Assembly: GCA_002453155.1 (NCBI GenBank)
Contig: DKGG01000039.1
Location: 133,731 to 197,730, forward strand
Direction: 5' to 3'
Length of the DNA stretch: 64,000 bases
From: Bdellovibrionaceae bacterium UBA6776
GTDB lineage: Bacteria; Bdellovibrionota; Bdellovibrionia; Bdellovibrionales; UBA1609
The notes below the pieces were generated by a model. It was given only the letters and a program-made list of their open reading frames with translations, searched no databases and had not been told where the DNA came from. A program made the translations under genes and the position numbers. Of the stretch, positions 28,251 to 36,033 are shown piece after piece (the first letter of the stretch is position 1; the number at the start of each line of letters is the position of its first letter).

Positions 28251-28904
28251 CTATTCCGAATCCGGTTGGTTGTCGGGATGGGCTTTGAGAACAGCGGGAT
28301 GAGATTCCAAATGATTCAAGATCTTATGAATGGTGGGGTAGGAATCCATTTCCACTCCAAAGCGGCGGCTGGAAAAGGCCTGAGCAATTAAAAAGCAATC
28401 GGCAGCCGTCCAATCCGCTCCCACACAATGGGACTTTGAGGTTTCCTTCAACAGTGTTTCAACCGAAGCCAAACCCTTTCGGATCCAATGTTGGGTCCAC
28501 TCACTTTGAACCTTTTTGTCCAACCCCAAAGACTCCAAATGTTGAAGGACCTTGAGGTTTTGCAAAGGTTGGATCCCGCTGTTGATAAACTCACAAATTT
28601 GAATCACTCGAGCTTCAACCTGTGAATCTTCCGGAAAAAGCCGAGGGCTGGCCTCCAAATGATCCAAGTATTTCAAGATGGCCATGCTTTCAGAAAGTAC
28701 AAAATCTCCATGGCGAAGGCTGGGTACATGAAGCATGGGATTGATCTGGGCATAATCCGAAGTTCGCTGCTGACCTCCGTCTTTGAGCAAATGCACCCCG
28801 TGATATTCCACCTCTAACCCTTTTAGGGCGAGGCCAATCCGCACCCGGTAGGAGGCCGAGCTTCGGTAGTAACTGTATAAAATCACTTTATTTTTAGCAG
28901 ACAC
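28251..28904 (-). CDS. maiA: Maleylacetoacetate isomerase (zeta-class GST)
   Basis: 217 residues, the usual length. N-terminal thioredoxin-like domain with the zeta motif SSASYRVRIGLALKG (glutathione site) and the cis-Pro and Glu-Ser region VPSLRHGDFVLSES; all-helical C-terminal domain with WTAADCFLI. It isomerises maleylacetoacetate to fumarylacetoacetate in tyrosine breakdown. The next step's enzyme is coded by the divergent gene 66 bp away, which supports this substrate. Confidence 0.88.
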   Translation of the reverse strand: MSAKNKVILYSYYRSSASYRVRIGLALKGLEVEYHGVHLLKDGGQQRTSDYAQINPMLHVPSLRHGDFVLSESMAILKYLDHLEASPRLFPEDSQVEARVIQICEFINSGIQPLQNLKVLQHLESLGLDKKVQSEWTQHWIRKGLASVETLLKETSKSHCVGADWTAADCFLIAQAFSSRRFGVEMDSYPTIHKILNHLESHPAVLKAHPDNQPDSE

Positions 28905-28970
28905 AGGGCCTCCTCGGGGTGTCGCAGCGAGCCGTGATCCTGCTCATATAATCTGCGAAAAAGATCCATC

Positions 28971-29954
28971 ATGAAATTAGCAACAATAAATAATAAAAGC
29001 CGCGACGGTGAGCTTATCGTTGTTTCTCAGGACAATCAAAGAGCGGTCAAAGCACCGCACGTCGCAAAATGTTTAAGAGAGGCCATCGAAAATTGGGCCA
29101 CGGCAAAACCTCAATTGGAGGCTTTGTACAACAAGCTGAATGAAGGCACCTGCGAAGAGGCCTTTGATGTGGACTCAGTTTCTCTTCATTCTCCACTTCC
29201 GCGTGCTTTTCAGTGGGCGGACGGTTCGGCCTTTATCCATCACATCAAATTGGTTCGTATGGCGCGAAATGCTCCTCTTCCCGAAACTTTGGAAACAGTT
29301 CCTTTGATGTACCAAGGGGGGAGTGATTCCTTTTTGGCTCCTAAAGAAGACATCCCCCAAGTGGATTTCAGCCACGGAACAGATTTCGAAGGTGAAGTGG
29401 GCGTCATTCTGGATGACGTTCCCATGGGCGTGACTCCAGAGGAGGCTCTGGAGAAAATTGTCCTTTTTGTCATCATCAACGATGTTTCTTTGCGAGGTTT
29501 GATTCCCGAGGAATTGGCTCAAGGATTTGGCTTTTTCCAAAGCAAACCCTCTTCCGCCTTTGCTCCCTTTGCGGTGACGGCAGACGAGTTGAATGGGGCC
29601 TATCAAGATGGTCGCATTCATTTGCCTCTGCAAGTGACCTACAACGGGGAGTTTTTCGGCAAAGCAAATGCGGGTGCTATGCACTTTCACTTTGGTCAGT
29701 TGATTGCCCATGCGGCTCGCACCCGTCCTTTGGCGGCAGGCACAATCATAGGAAGCGGTACGGTTTCCAATGAAAATCCTGAAGTGGGAAGCAGCTGTCT
29801 GGCTGAAAAAAGGATGATCGAGAAAATTAACGAGGGAACGATCAAAACTCCATTTATGAAGGTGGGTGACACCATCAAAATGGAAATGATTGATTCTCAA
29901 GGCCGAAATCTTTTTGGAACGATTGAGCAGAAAGTTGTCGCTTACAAAAAATAA
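28971..29954 (+). CDS. fahA: Fumarylacetoacetate hydrolase family protein
   Basis: 327 residues. FAH C-terminal-fold hydrolase with the metal ligands in FEGEVGVILDD and the conserved GSGTVSNEN near the end. It splits fumarylacetoacetate to fumarate and acetoacetate, the last step of tyrosine catabolism. This size fits the bacterial FAH type that pairs with MaiA in several Proteobacteria. The divergent maiA makes the pathway role likely, though the family also includes other diketone hydrolases. purN overlaps its 3' end. Confidence 0.85.
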   Translation: MKLATINNKSRDGELIVVSQDNQRAVKAPHVAKCLREAIENWATAKPQLEALYNKLNEGTCEEAFDVDSVSLHSPLPRAFQWADGSAFIHHIKLVRMARNAPLPETLETVPLMYQGGSDSFLAPKEDIPQVDFSHGTDFEGEVGVILDDVPMGVTPEEALEKIVLFVIINDVSLRGLIPEELAQGFGFFQSKPSSAFAPFAVTADELNGAYQDGRIHLPLQVTYNGEFFGKANAGAMHFHFGQLIAHAARTRPLAAGTIIGSGTVSNENPEVGSSCLAEKRMIEKINEGTIKTPFMKVGDTIKMEMIDSQGRNLFGTIEQKVVAYKK

Positions 29955-30543
29955 AGCCAAAGTTTTAGTTTTAGCTTCAGGAGGAGGAACCACCTTCGAA
30001 GCACTGGTCCGTGAAGCTCAAAAAAATTCGTTCAATTACGAAGTTGTGGGAGTGGTGACAAATCGCCGCTCGGCGGGCGTGATTCAGCTTGCGGACAACT
30101 TGAACATTTCCAGTCACTACATTCCCTTTGACTCAGATTTTCCAGAAGAATTTTTCGATGATGTTCTAGAACTTGCAGAAGAGATGGAAGTTGATTTCAT
30201 TGCCTTGGCGGGATTTCTGCTTTTGATTCGTGAACCCTTGCTCTCCAGATTTTCAGGAAAAATTTTAAACACTCACCCCGCATTGCTCCCAAAATTTGGA
30301 GGAAAAGGTCTTTATGGAGATCATGTTCATCAAGCGGTGTTGGATGCAGGAGAAAAAGAATCTGGTGTCACAGTTCATTTGGTGAACGAGAACTATGACG
30401 AAGGCCAAATTTTAGGTGCTGAAAAGGTAGATGTTCTTGCCGAAGATGATTTGAAGTCTCTTTCAGAAAGAGTGAGAGCTGTGGAGAGAGTCTTCTTCCC
30501 AAAGGTGCTGAACCAGTTCGTGACAACGCAAGGATTTGGTTGA
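29935..30543 (+). CDS. purN: Phosphoribosylglycinamide formyltransferase
   Basis: About 202 residues from a TTG at 29935; an upstream in-frame ATG at 29890 lies inside fahA and would add 15 atypical residues. Neither has a strong ribosome site, so the start is open. GART motifs: VLVLASGGGTTFEALV (phosphate binding), NTHPALLPKFGGKGLYGDHV with the catalytic His, then KESGVTVHLVNENYDEGQIL with the catalytic Asp. It transfers the formyl group of 10-formyl-THF in purine synthesis. Its 3' end stands 33 bp before the amino acid transporter genes. Confidence 0.88.
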   Translation: MSLTKNKAKVLVLASGGGTTFEALVREAQKNSFNYEVVGVVTNRRSAGVIQLADNLNISSHYIPFDSDFPEEFFDDVLELAEEMEVDFIALAGFLLLIREPLLSRFSGKILNTHPALLPKFGGKGLYGDHVHQAVLDAGEKESGVTVHLVNENYDEGQILGAEKVDVLAEDDLKSLSERVRAVERVFFPKVLNQFVTTQGFG

Positions 30544-30576
30544 TACGTTTTTTGAATCCATGTTCCGGGGGGAATT

Positions 30577-31728
30577 ATGAAAAAGTTTATTTTTGGGTCA
30601 CTGATTTTGTCATTTTTCAACTTCGGTATGATCGGCTGTACGGGAAATTCGGACAAAGCTTCAAATGATTCTGAAATTCGCATTGGGCAGTTTGGATCTT
30701 TAACAGGAGCAGAGGCTACGTTTGGCCAAAGCACAGACAAAGGCATTCGTTTGGCCATTGATGCGGTCAATGCTGCCGGCGGAGTCAAAGGCAAAAAAAT
30801 CAAATTGATCACCGAGGACAATCAAGGAAAGCCTGATGAAGCAGCTGCTGTGGTGAAGAAATTGATCACTCAAGACAACGTCCTTGCACTGCTCGGAGAG
30901 GTTGCCAGCAATCGATCTTTGGCAGCAGCTCCCATTGCGCAACAGTTTCGAATTCCGATGATTTCTCCCAGTTCAACAAATCCAAAAGTGACAGAAATTG
31001 GAAACTACATTTTTCGGGTGTGTTTTATTGATCCTTTTCAAGGTCCGGTTATGGCTAAGTTTGCTTTTGAAGATTTGAAAGTGAAAAAGGTCGCAATCTT
31101 AAAAGATTTAAAATCGGATTACAGTTTGGGTTTGACCGAATTCTTTGAGAAGAAATTTAAAGAGTTGGGTGGAGAAATCACTTCCATTCAAAACTTTCAA
31201 ACAGGTGACACAGATTTTAAAGCTCAATTGACGGCCATTCGAAGCGAAAAACCGGATGCGATTTTTATTCCGGCCTATTACACCGAAGTGGGGTTGATTG
31301 CTCGTCAGGCTCGTCAACTTGGAATCAAGGCCACGCTTTTAGGTGGGGATGGTTGGGACAGTCCTAAGCTCTTTGAAATTGGTGGCGAAGCCATTGAAGG
31401 TGCTTATTACTCAAACCATTACAGCACCGAGAGCCCCAATCCTGCGACTCAAGAGTTTATTAAGAAGTACAAAGAAAAATACAGCGAAACTCCAGATGGG
31501 ATGGCTGCTTCTGGATATGATGCGGCTCGAGTTTTGGTTCAAGCTTTGGAGAAAGTGGATGAGCTGACTCCAGATAAGGTTCGAGAGGCGATCGCTGAAA
31601 CTAAAGATTTCAAAGGTGCTACAGGAACCATAACCATTGATCAAAACCGCAACGCAGACAAAGAAGCTTTTATTGTTCAAGTAAAGGACAAAGGCTTAAA
31701 ATTCATTCGAACCTTGTCGTTAAAATAG
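30577..31728 (+). CDS. livK: Branched-chain amino acid ABC transporter, binding lipoprotein
   Basis: 383 residues with lipobox MIGC (Cys21), so the receptor is membrane-tethered. The mature part is a two-lobed type I periplasmic binding protein: IRIGQFGSLTGAEATFGQS at the start, the ligand-pocket GEVASNRSLAAAPIAQ, and a hinge around GGDGWDSPKL. Such receptors bind leucine, isoleucine or valine, but sequence alone cannot exclude other amino acids or amides. First gene of a five-gene operon. Confidence 0.9.
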   Translation: MKKFIFGSLILSFFNFGMIGCTGNSDKASNDSEIRIGQFGSLTGAEATFGQSTDKGIRLAIDAVNAAGGVKGKKIKLITEDNQGKPDEAAAVVKKLITQDNVLALLGEVASNRSLAAAPIAQQFRIPMISPSSTNPKVTEIGNYIFRVCFIDPFQGPVMAKFAFEDLKVKKVAILKDLKSDYSLGLTEFFEKKFKELGGEITSIQNFQTGDTDFKAQLTAIRSEKPDAIFIPAYYTEVGLIARQARQLGIKATLLGGDGWDSPKLFEIGGEAIEGAYYSNHYSTESPNPATQEFIKKYKEKYSETPDGMAASGYDAARVLVQALEKVDELTPDKVREAIAETKDFKGATGTITIDQNRNADKEAFIVQVKDKGLKFIRTLSLK

Positions 31729-31746
31729 ATTTCGCGGAGGAAGGGC

Positions 31747-32649
31747 TTGGAAGATTTTCTTCAGCACGTACTCAATGGTCTGAATCTTGGAGCGATCTAC
31801 GCATTGATTGCTTTGGGATATACGATGGTTTACGGAGTCCTTCAGTTGATCAATTTCGCTCATGCAGAAGTTTACATGCTGGGCGCATTTTCCATTTACT
31901 ATTCCAACAAATGGTTGCACTTGAGTGATCATCCCGGATGGACCTCTTTTGTGATCTCCATTTTGATTGCGGTGATGGTTTGCTCTTTGGTGGGATTGAC
32001 AATTGAACGGCTGGCCTATCGACCCTTAAGGGGAGCGCCTCGACTGAATGTATTGATCACTGCGATTGGCGTCAGTTTGTTTCTTCAGTTTTCCGGACAG
32101 GCCGTGTTTGGTGCAGATCCAAAACTTTTTCCTCAAGTCTTGCAAGACAAGGATTTGATTCAGTTTGGTCAAATTCAAATTCGATCGTTTGATTTGACGA
32201 TCATCGGTGTGTCTTTGGCAGCAATGGCTCTGCTTCATTTTTTAATTCATCACACCAAGATGGGAATGGCCATTCGTGCAGTTCGGCACTCCAGATCTTC
32301 GGCATCATTGATGGGAATCAATGTGGATTTGATGATCTCTCTGGTGTTTGTTCTTGGGTCCTCGCTTGCAGGAGTGGGCGCCGTATTGGTGGGTTTGAAG
32401 TATCCAAAGATTGATCCTTTGATGGGAATGTTGATCGGGTTGAAAGCGTTTGTGGCAGCGGTGCTTGGAGGAATTGGAAGTCTTCCTGGTGCGGTTGTAG
32501 GTGGTTTGCTAATGGGCTTGTCTGAGGAAATGGTTGTGGCCTATCTTTCTAGCACCTACCGTGATGCTTTGGCCTTCGGCCTATTGATTGTGATTTTGGT
32601 TTTTAGGCCCTCAGGACTTTTTGGAAAGTATGAAGTGGAGAAGGTGTAA
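31747..32649 (+). CDS. livH: Branched-chain amino acid ABC transporter permease LivH
   Basis: 300 residues, eight membrane helices. Family features: GLNLGAIYALIALGYTMVYG at the N-terminus and the cytoplasmic coupling segment AVRHSRSSASLMGINVD that contacts the ATPases. The start is a TTG with GGAGGAAGGG before it. It forms the membrane channel with LivM, whose start overlaps this stop. Confidence 0.92.
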   Translation: MEDFLQHVLNGLNLGAIYALIALGYTMVYGVLQLINFAHAEVYMLGAFSIYYSNKWLHLSDHPGWTSFVISILIAVMVCSLVGLTIERLAYRPLRGAPRLNVLITAIGVSLFLQFSGQAVFGADPKLFPQVLQDKDLIQFGQIQIRSFDLTIIGVSLAAMALLHFLIHHTKMGMAIRAVRHSRSSASLMGINVDLMISLVFVLGSSLAGVGAVLVGLKYPKIDPLMGMLIGLKAFVAAVLGGIGSLPGAVVGGLLMGLSEEMVVAYLSSTYRDALAFGLLIVILVFRPSGLFGKYEVEKV

Positions 32650-33623
32650 TGAAGATTCTTCGCTCTGCTTTGCTCTGGTTGATTTTGTTCAGTTTGGGAA
32701 TGGCCGCTTTTTCTCAAGGCATCTTAAATCCTTATCAACAACTGATTCTAAGCTACATTGCAATCAATGTGATTTTGGCAACCAGCTTAAATTTAGTGAA
32801 TGGCTTTTGCGGACAGTTTTCTTTGGGCCATGCAGGCTTTATGGCCGTGGGTGCTTATGTTTCCGCAGTGTTGAGTTTGCATTTTAAAGTGTTTACGGGC
32901 TCTTTGGATTTTTTAAATTTTCCATTTTATGCGTTGGCTGGAGGCTCAGTTGCGGCGGTTGCGGGTTGGCTGGTGGGAATGCCTTCTTTGAAACTTCGCG
33001 GTGATTATTTGGCCATTGTAACCTTGGGGTTTGGTGAAATCATTCGAGTGATTTTGTTAAATATGGAGTCCGTCGGTGGGGCTCGAGGACTTTACGGAGT
33101 TCCTGGACCAACCAACTTTTTTGTAGGAACGGCTTTGGCATTTTTTCTGGCCGGTGGAACCTGGCTGGTTCTGTGGCGGTTGACTCAAAGCTCTTTTGGT
33201 CGAGCATTCTTAAGTGTCAAAGAAGATGAAGTGGCTTCTGAATGTATGGGAGTCAATACCACGCAAACAAAAGTTTTTGCTTTCGTGGTTTCCAGTTTCT
33301 TCGCTGGTGTTGGAGGTTCGTTGTTTGCTCACACCACCAATTATCTGAACCCTGCAAGCTTTCAGTTTATGAAGAGTGTGGATGTGGTGATTATGGTTGT
33401 GTTGGGTGGAATGGGAAGCCTGACCGGATCAGTCCTTGCCGCTATTTTTGTCACCATTCTTCCGGAAGCATTGCGTCCGTTGCAAGAGTATACGGGTGTG
33501 GATCTTCGCATGGTGATTTATTCTTTAAGTCTGATTTTGTTGATGATCTTAAGACCTCAAGGGCTTTTAGGATCCAGAGAGTGGAATTCTTTTTTTCCAT
33601 TTAAAAAGCGAGGTGCCAAATGA
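32649..33623 (+). CDS. livM: Branched-chain amino acid ABC transporter permease LivM
   Basis: 324 residues, about nine membrane helices. NLVNGFCGQFSLGHAGFMAV is the family N-terminal signature; the coupling segment is SVKEDEVASECMGVN. It pairs with LivH. Its ATG overlaps the livH stop (GTAATG) and its 3' end overlaps livG by 4 bp, so the operon is translationally linked. Confidence 0.93.
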   Translation: MKILRSALLWLILFSLGMAAFSQGILNPYQQLILSYIAINVILATSLNLVNGFCGQFSLGHAGFMAVGAYVSAVLSLHFKVFTGSLDFLNFPFYALAGGSVAAVAGWLVGMPSLKLRGDYLAIVTLGFGEIIRVILLNMESVGGARGLYGVPGPTNFFVGTALAFFLAGGTWLVLWRLTQSSFGRAFLSVKEDEVASECMGVNTTQTKVFAFVVSSFFAGVGGSLFAHTTNYLNPASFQFMKSVDVVIMVVLGGMGSLTGSVLAAIFVTILPEALRPLQEYTGVDLRMVIYSLSLILLMILRPQGLLGSREWNSFFPFKKRGAK

Positions 33624-34402
33624 GTGCCTCCTCGCTGTTGTCATTGAAGCAAACCAGTATTCAATTTGGCGGCCTCAAAGTTTTAACGGATTTGAATATG
33701 GAGGTTCAGTCGGGAGAGCTGGTGGGATTGATTGGTCCCAACGGAGCTGGCAAGACAACGGTCTTTAATATCATTTCGGGAATTTATGCTCCGACCTCCG
33801 GAGAATTGACGTTTAGAGGTTCTAGCCTGCTTGGAAAAAAACCTTTTGAGGTTTCTAGAGAAGGCATTGTCCGAACCTTTCAAAACATTCGTCTATTCTC
33901 AACTTTGAGTGTGGTTCAAAACATTGGGATCGCCATGCACAAAGCGGGACCTTACAGTTTTTGGTCAGCCATCTTGAGATCTAAAAAATATCACAGTTTC
34001 GAAGATCAATTTTTATTCAGGGCCAAAGAGCTTTTAGAAATTTTCGGTCTTTCTCACTTGGCAGAAGAAGAGGCGGGCAGTCTTCCTTATGGAATTCAAA
34101 GACGCATTGAAATCATACGGGCCTTAGCTGCGAGTCCAAAGCTTTTGCTTTTGGATGAGCCCGCAGCCGGATTGAATCATTCGGAGACCGAAGAGTTGAT
34201 GGGTTTGATTCAGAAAATCCGTGAGCAATTTCAGTTGTCCGTTTTATTGATTGAGCACGATATGAAATTGGTGATGGGCATCTGTGAGAAAATTTTTGTT
34301 TTGGATCACGGAGAAATTATTGCTTCCGGAAGACCAGAGGAGATTCAAGAAAACAAAAAAGTGATTGAAGCCTATCTGGGAAGTGAGTCTGCCAATGTCT
34401 AA
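33620..34402 (+). CDS. livG: Branched-chain amino acid ABC transporter ATPase LivG
   Basis: 260 residues. Walker A GPNGAGKTT, signature SLPYGIQRRIEI (a degenerate LSGGQ as is normal for LivG), Walker B LLLLDEPAAGLN and a switch His in LLIEHDM. It drives uptake with LivF. Overlaps livM and livF. Confidence 0.93.
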   Translation: MSASSLLSLKQTSIQFGGLKVLTDLNMEVQSGELVGLIGPNGAGKTTVFNIISGIYAPTSGELTFRGSSLLGKKPFEVSREGIVRTFQNIRLFSTLSVVQNIGIAMHKAGPYSFWSAILRSKKYHSFEDQFLFRAKELLEIFGLSHLAEEEAGSLPYGIQRRIEIIRALAASPKLLLLDEPAAGLNHSETEELMGLIQKIREQFQLSVLLIEHDMKLVMGICEKIFVLDHGEIIASGRPEEIQENKKVIEAYLGSESANV

Positions 34403-35111
34403 AGAGATTCTTTCGGTTCAAGATTTAAAAGTGAATTATGGACCCATTGAAGCGGTCAAAGGCATTTCTTTTGATGTTTATGAAGGGGAAGTGGTTTCTT
34501 TGATTGGCTCCAATGGAGCGGGGAAGTCGTCCACTTTGCGAGCACTGTCTTCTTTGATTGCCTATTCGGGACAGGTTTCATTCCTGGGGGAGCCACTGAA
34601 TGGAATTGCTGCCCACAAAGTCGTGAAGAAGGGGTTGATTCAAACTCCTGAGGGACGAGGAATTTTTTTGAATTTGTCCGTCCGTGAAAATTTGGAATTG
34701 GGTGCCTTTCTTCGAAAAGACCGATCGAACATCAAAAAAGAAATGGATCAATGCTTTGATCTTTTTCCCCGTTTGAAGGAACGTCTGAACCGCTCGGCAG
34801 GAACCCTTTCGGGGGGAGAGCAACAGATGCTGGCCATTTCCCGATCTCTGCTTTCAAAGCCCAAACTACTGATGCTTGATGAGCCTTCACTTGGATTGGC
34901 TCCAAAGATTGTTTTGCAAATTTTTGAAATCATCAAGAAGCTCAATAAGGAGGATGGCCTTTCCATTTTGCTTGTTGAACAAAATGCGGCCATGGCCTTG
35001 AAATCTTCACACCGTGCCTATGTTTTAGAGACGGGAAAGATCACTTTGTCTGGAAAGGGTGAAGAGCTTTTCTCCAGTGATGCTGTCCGCAAAGCCTACC
35101 TCGGCGGTTGA
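34395..35111 (+). CDS. livF: Branched-chain amino acid ABC transporter ATPase LivF
   Basis: 238 residues from the ATG at 34395, which overlaps the end of livG by 8 bp; an upstream in-frame start would reach deep into livG. Walker A GSNGAGKSST, signature LSGGEQQMLA, Walker B LLMLDEPSLGLAP, then VEQNAAMAL. Last gene of the transporter operon; a REP-like site follows 4 bp after the stop. Confidence 0.93.
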   Translation: MSKEILSVQDLKVNYGPIEAVKGISFDVYEGEVVSLIGSNGAGKSSTLRALSSLIAYSGQVSFLGEPLNGIAAHKVVKKGLIQTPEGRGIFLNLSVRENLELGAFLRKDRSNIKKEMDQCFDLFPRLKERLNRSAGTLSGGEQQMLAISRSLLSKPKLLMLDEPSLGLAPKIVLQIFEIIKKLNKEDGLSILLVEQNAAMALKSSHRAYVLETGKITLSGKGEELFSSDAVRKAYLGG

Positions 35112-35114
35112 TTT

Positions 35115-35134
35115 AGGTGCCAGGTACCAAAATC
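35115..35134. repeat. REP-like imperfect palindrome, copy 2
   Basis: Exact reverse complement of 10690-10709, with the core GGTGCCAGGTACC (35116-35128). Again directly after a gene's stop codon (livF), as expected of REP elements. Confidence 0.65.
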
Positions 35135-35312
35135 TGCACCCGCTGTGTCAAAATGGATTTGATAGGGCATCAATTGGCACCAAGGTTGAAATTGTTTTAT
35201 CAAAAAAAATCTCTAGGTACGTTTTTTACTGAGAACAGTTGGCGCGATATTTGGACTACGAAGTTGTAGAACCTCTTGAGTGAGGATCATACAACCAAAA
35301 GGAGTTTCAACG

Positions 35313-36017
35313 ATGTCGGTTTCTCGTCTTATTAAAGTGATATTTATCAATTTGTTTCTTGCTGGATCTTTTGCCTCTGCAAGTTCTCTCAATGTGGATC
35401 CCGTGATGTCAGACGAAGAAGCCATCGCACTTCATCAAGATTTGGGAGATTATGGAAGCCAAGCTTTGCAAGAGTATGAGAACCGTTACGGAAAACTCAA
35501 TGACGCTCAACGAGCCCAGTTTCTTAAAGAAGAGGCAGAGCTTCAATCTCAGATTCTTGATCAAGAGATGAGTGAAATTCGTGCAGACAATCCCACCATG
35601 GATGTGATTCCAGCTTCGTCCAAGGCACGTTTGGAATTGAGAGTTTCTAAATCCAAGCAACGTTTGTCTTTGTATTTGGACGGGAAACCTGTGAATGGTT
35701 TGACCGATATTAAGATTTCCACTGGAAAATCCAGTCGGATGACCCCCAATGGAAAATTCTCTCTAAAGGGAAAGGAAATCGTAAAAAAGCGCATCAACCG
35801 CACATTTACGAGAAAACTTGGGCGCAAGATTTATCTGGAAGATGCCATTCAAATTCAAGGCGGAGTCTTCTTTCATAAAGCATCCACGGCGGCTCAAAAA
35901 AACACTTTGGGCAAACCCGCTTCTCATGGATGTGTTCGAATGGATCGGAACAAAAGTTCAAAAGTTTTCAGCATGGCGAAAAAATATAAAGGCTCTGCCG
36001 TCGTTATCATTCTATAA
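35313..36017 (+). CDS. Periplasmic L,D-transpeptidase (YkuD domain)
   Basis: About 234 residues from the ATG at 35313, chosen for AAAGGAG upstream. Signal peptide with cleavage near FASA. Residues about 110-234 form the YkuD domain: RLELRVSKSKQRLSLYLDG, then FFHKAS and the catalytic SHGCVRM with Cys. The family makes 3-3 cross-links in peptidoglycan or links lipoprotein to it. The segment between the signal and the domain is helical and charged. Bdellovibrio-like bacteria hold many such enzymes; the exact target is unknown. Confidence 0.87.
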   Translation: MSVSRLIKVIFINLFLAGSFASASSLNVDPVMSDEEAIALHQDLGDYGSQALQEYENRYGKLNDAQRAQFLKEEAELQSQILDQEMSEIRADNPTMDVIPASSKARLELRVSKSKQRLSLYLDGKPVNGLTDIKISTGKSSRMTPNGKFSLKGKEIVKKRINRTFTRKLGRKIYLEDAIQIQGGVFFHKASTAAQKNTLGKPASHGCVRMDRNKSSKVFSMAKKYKGSAVVIIL

Positions 36018-36033
36018 AACGAGAAAAGATGTC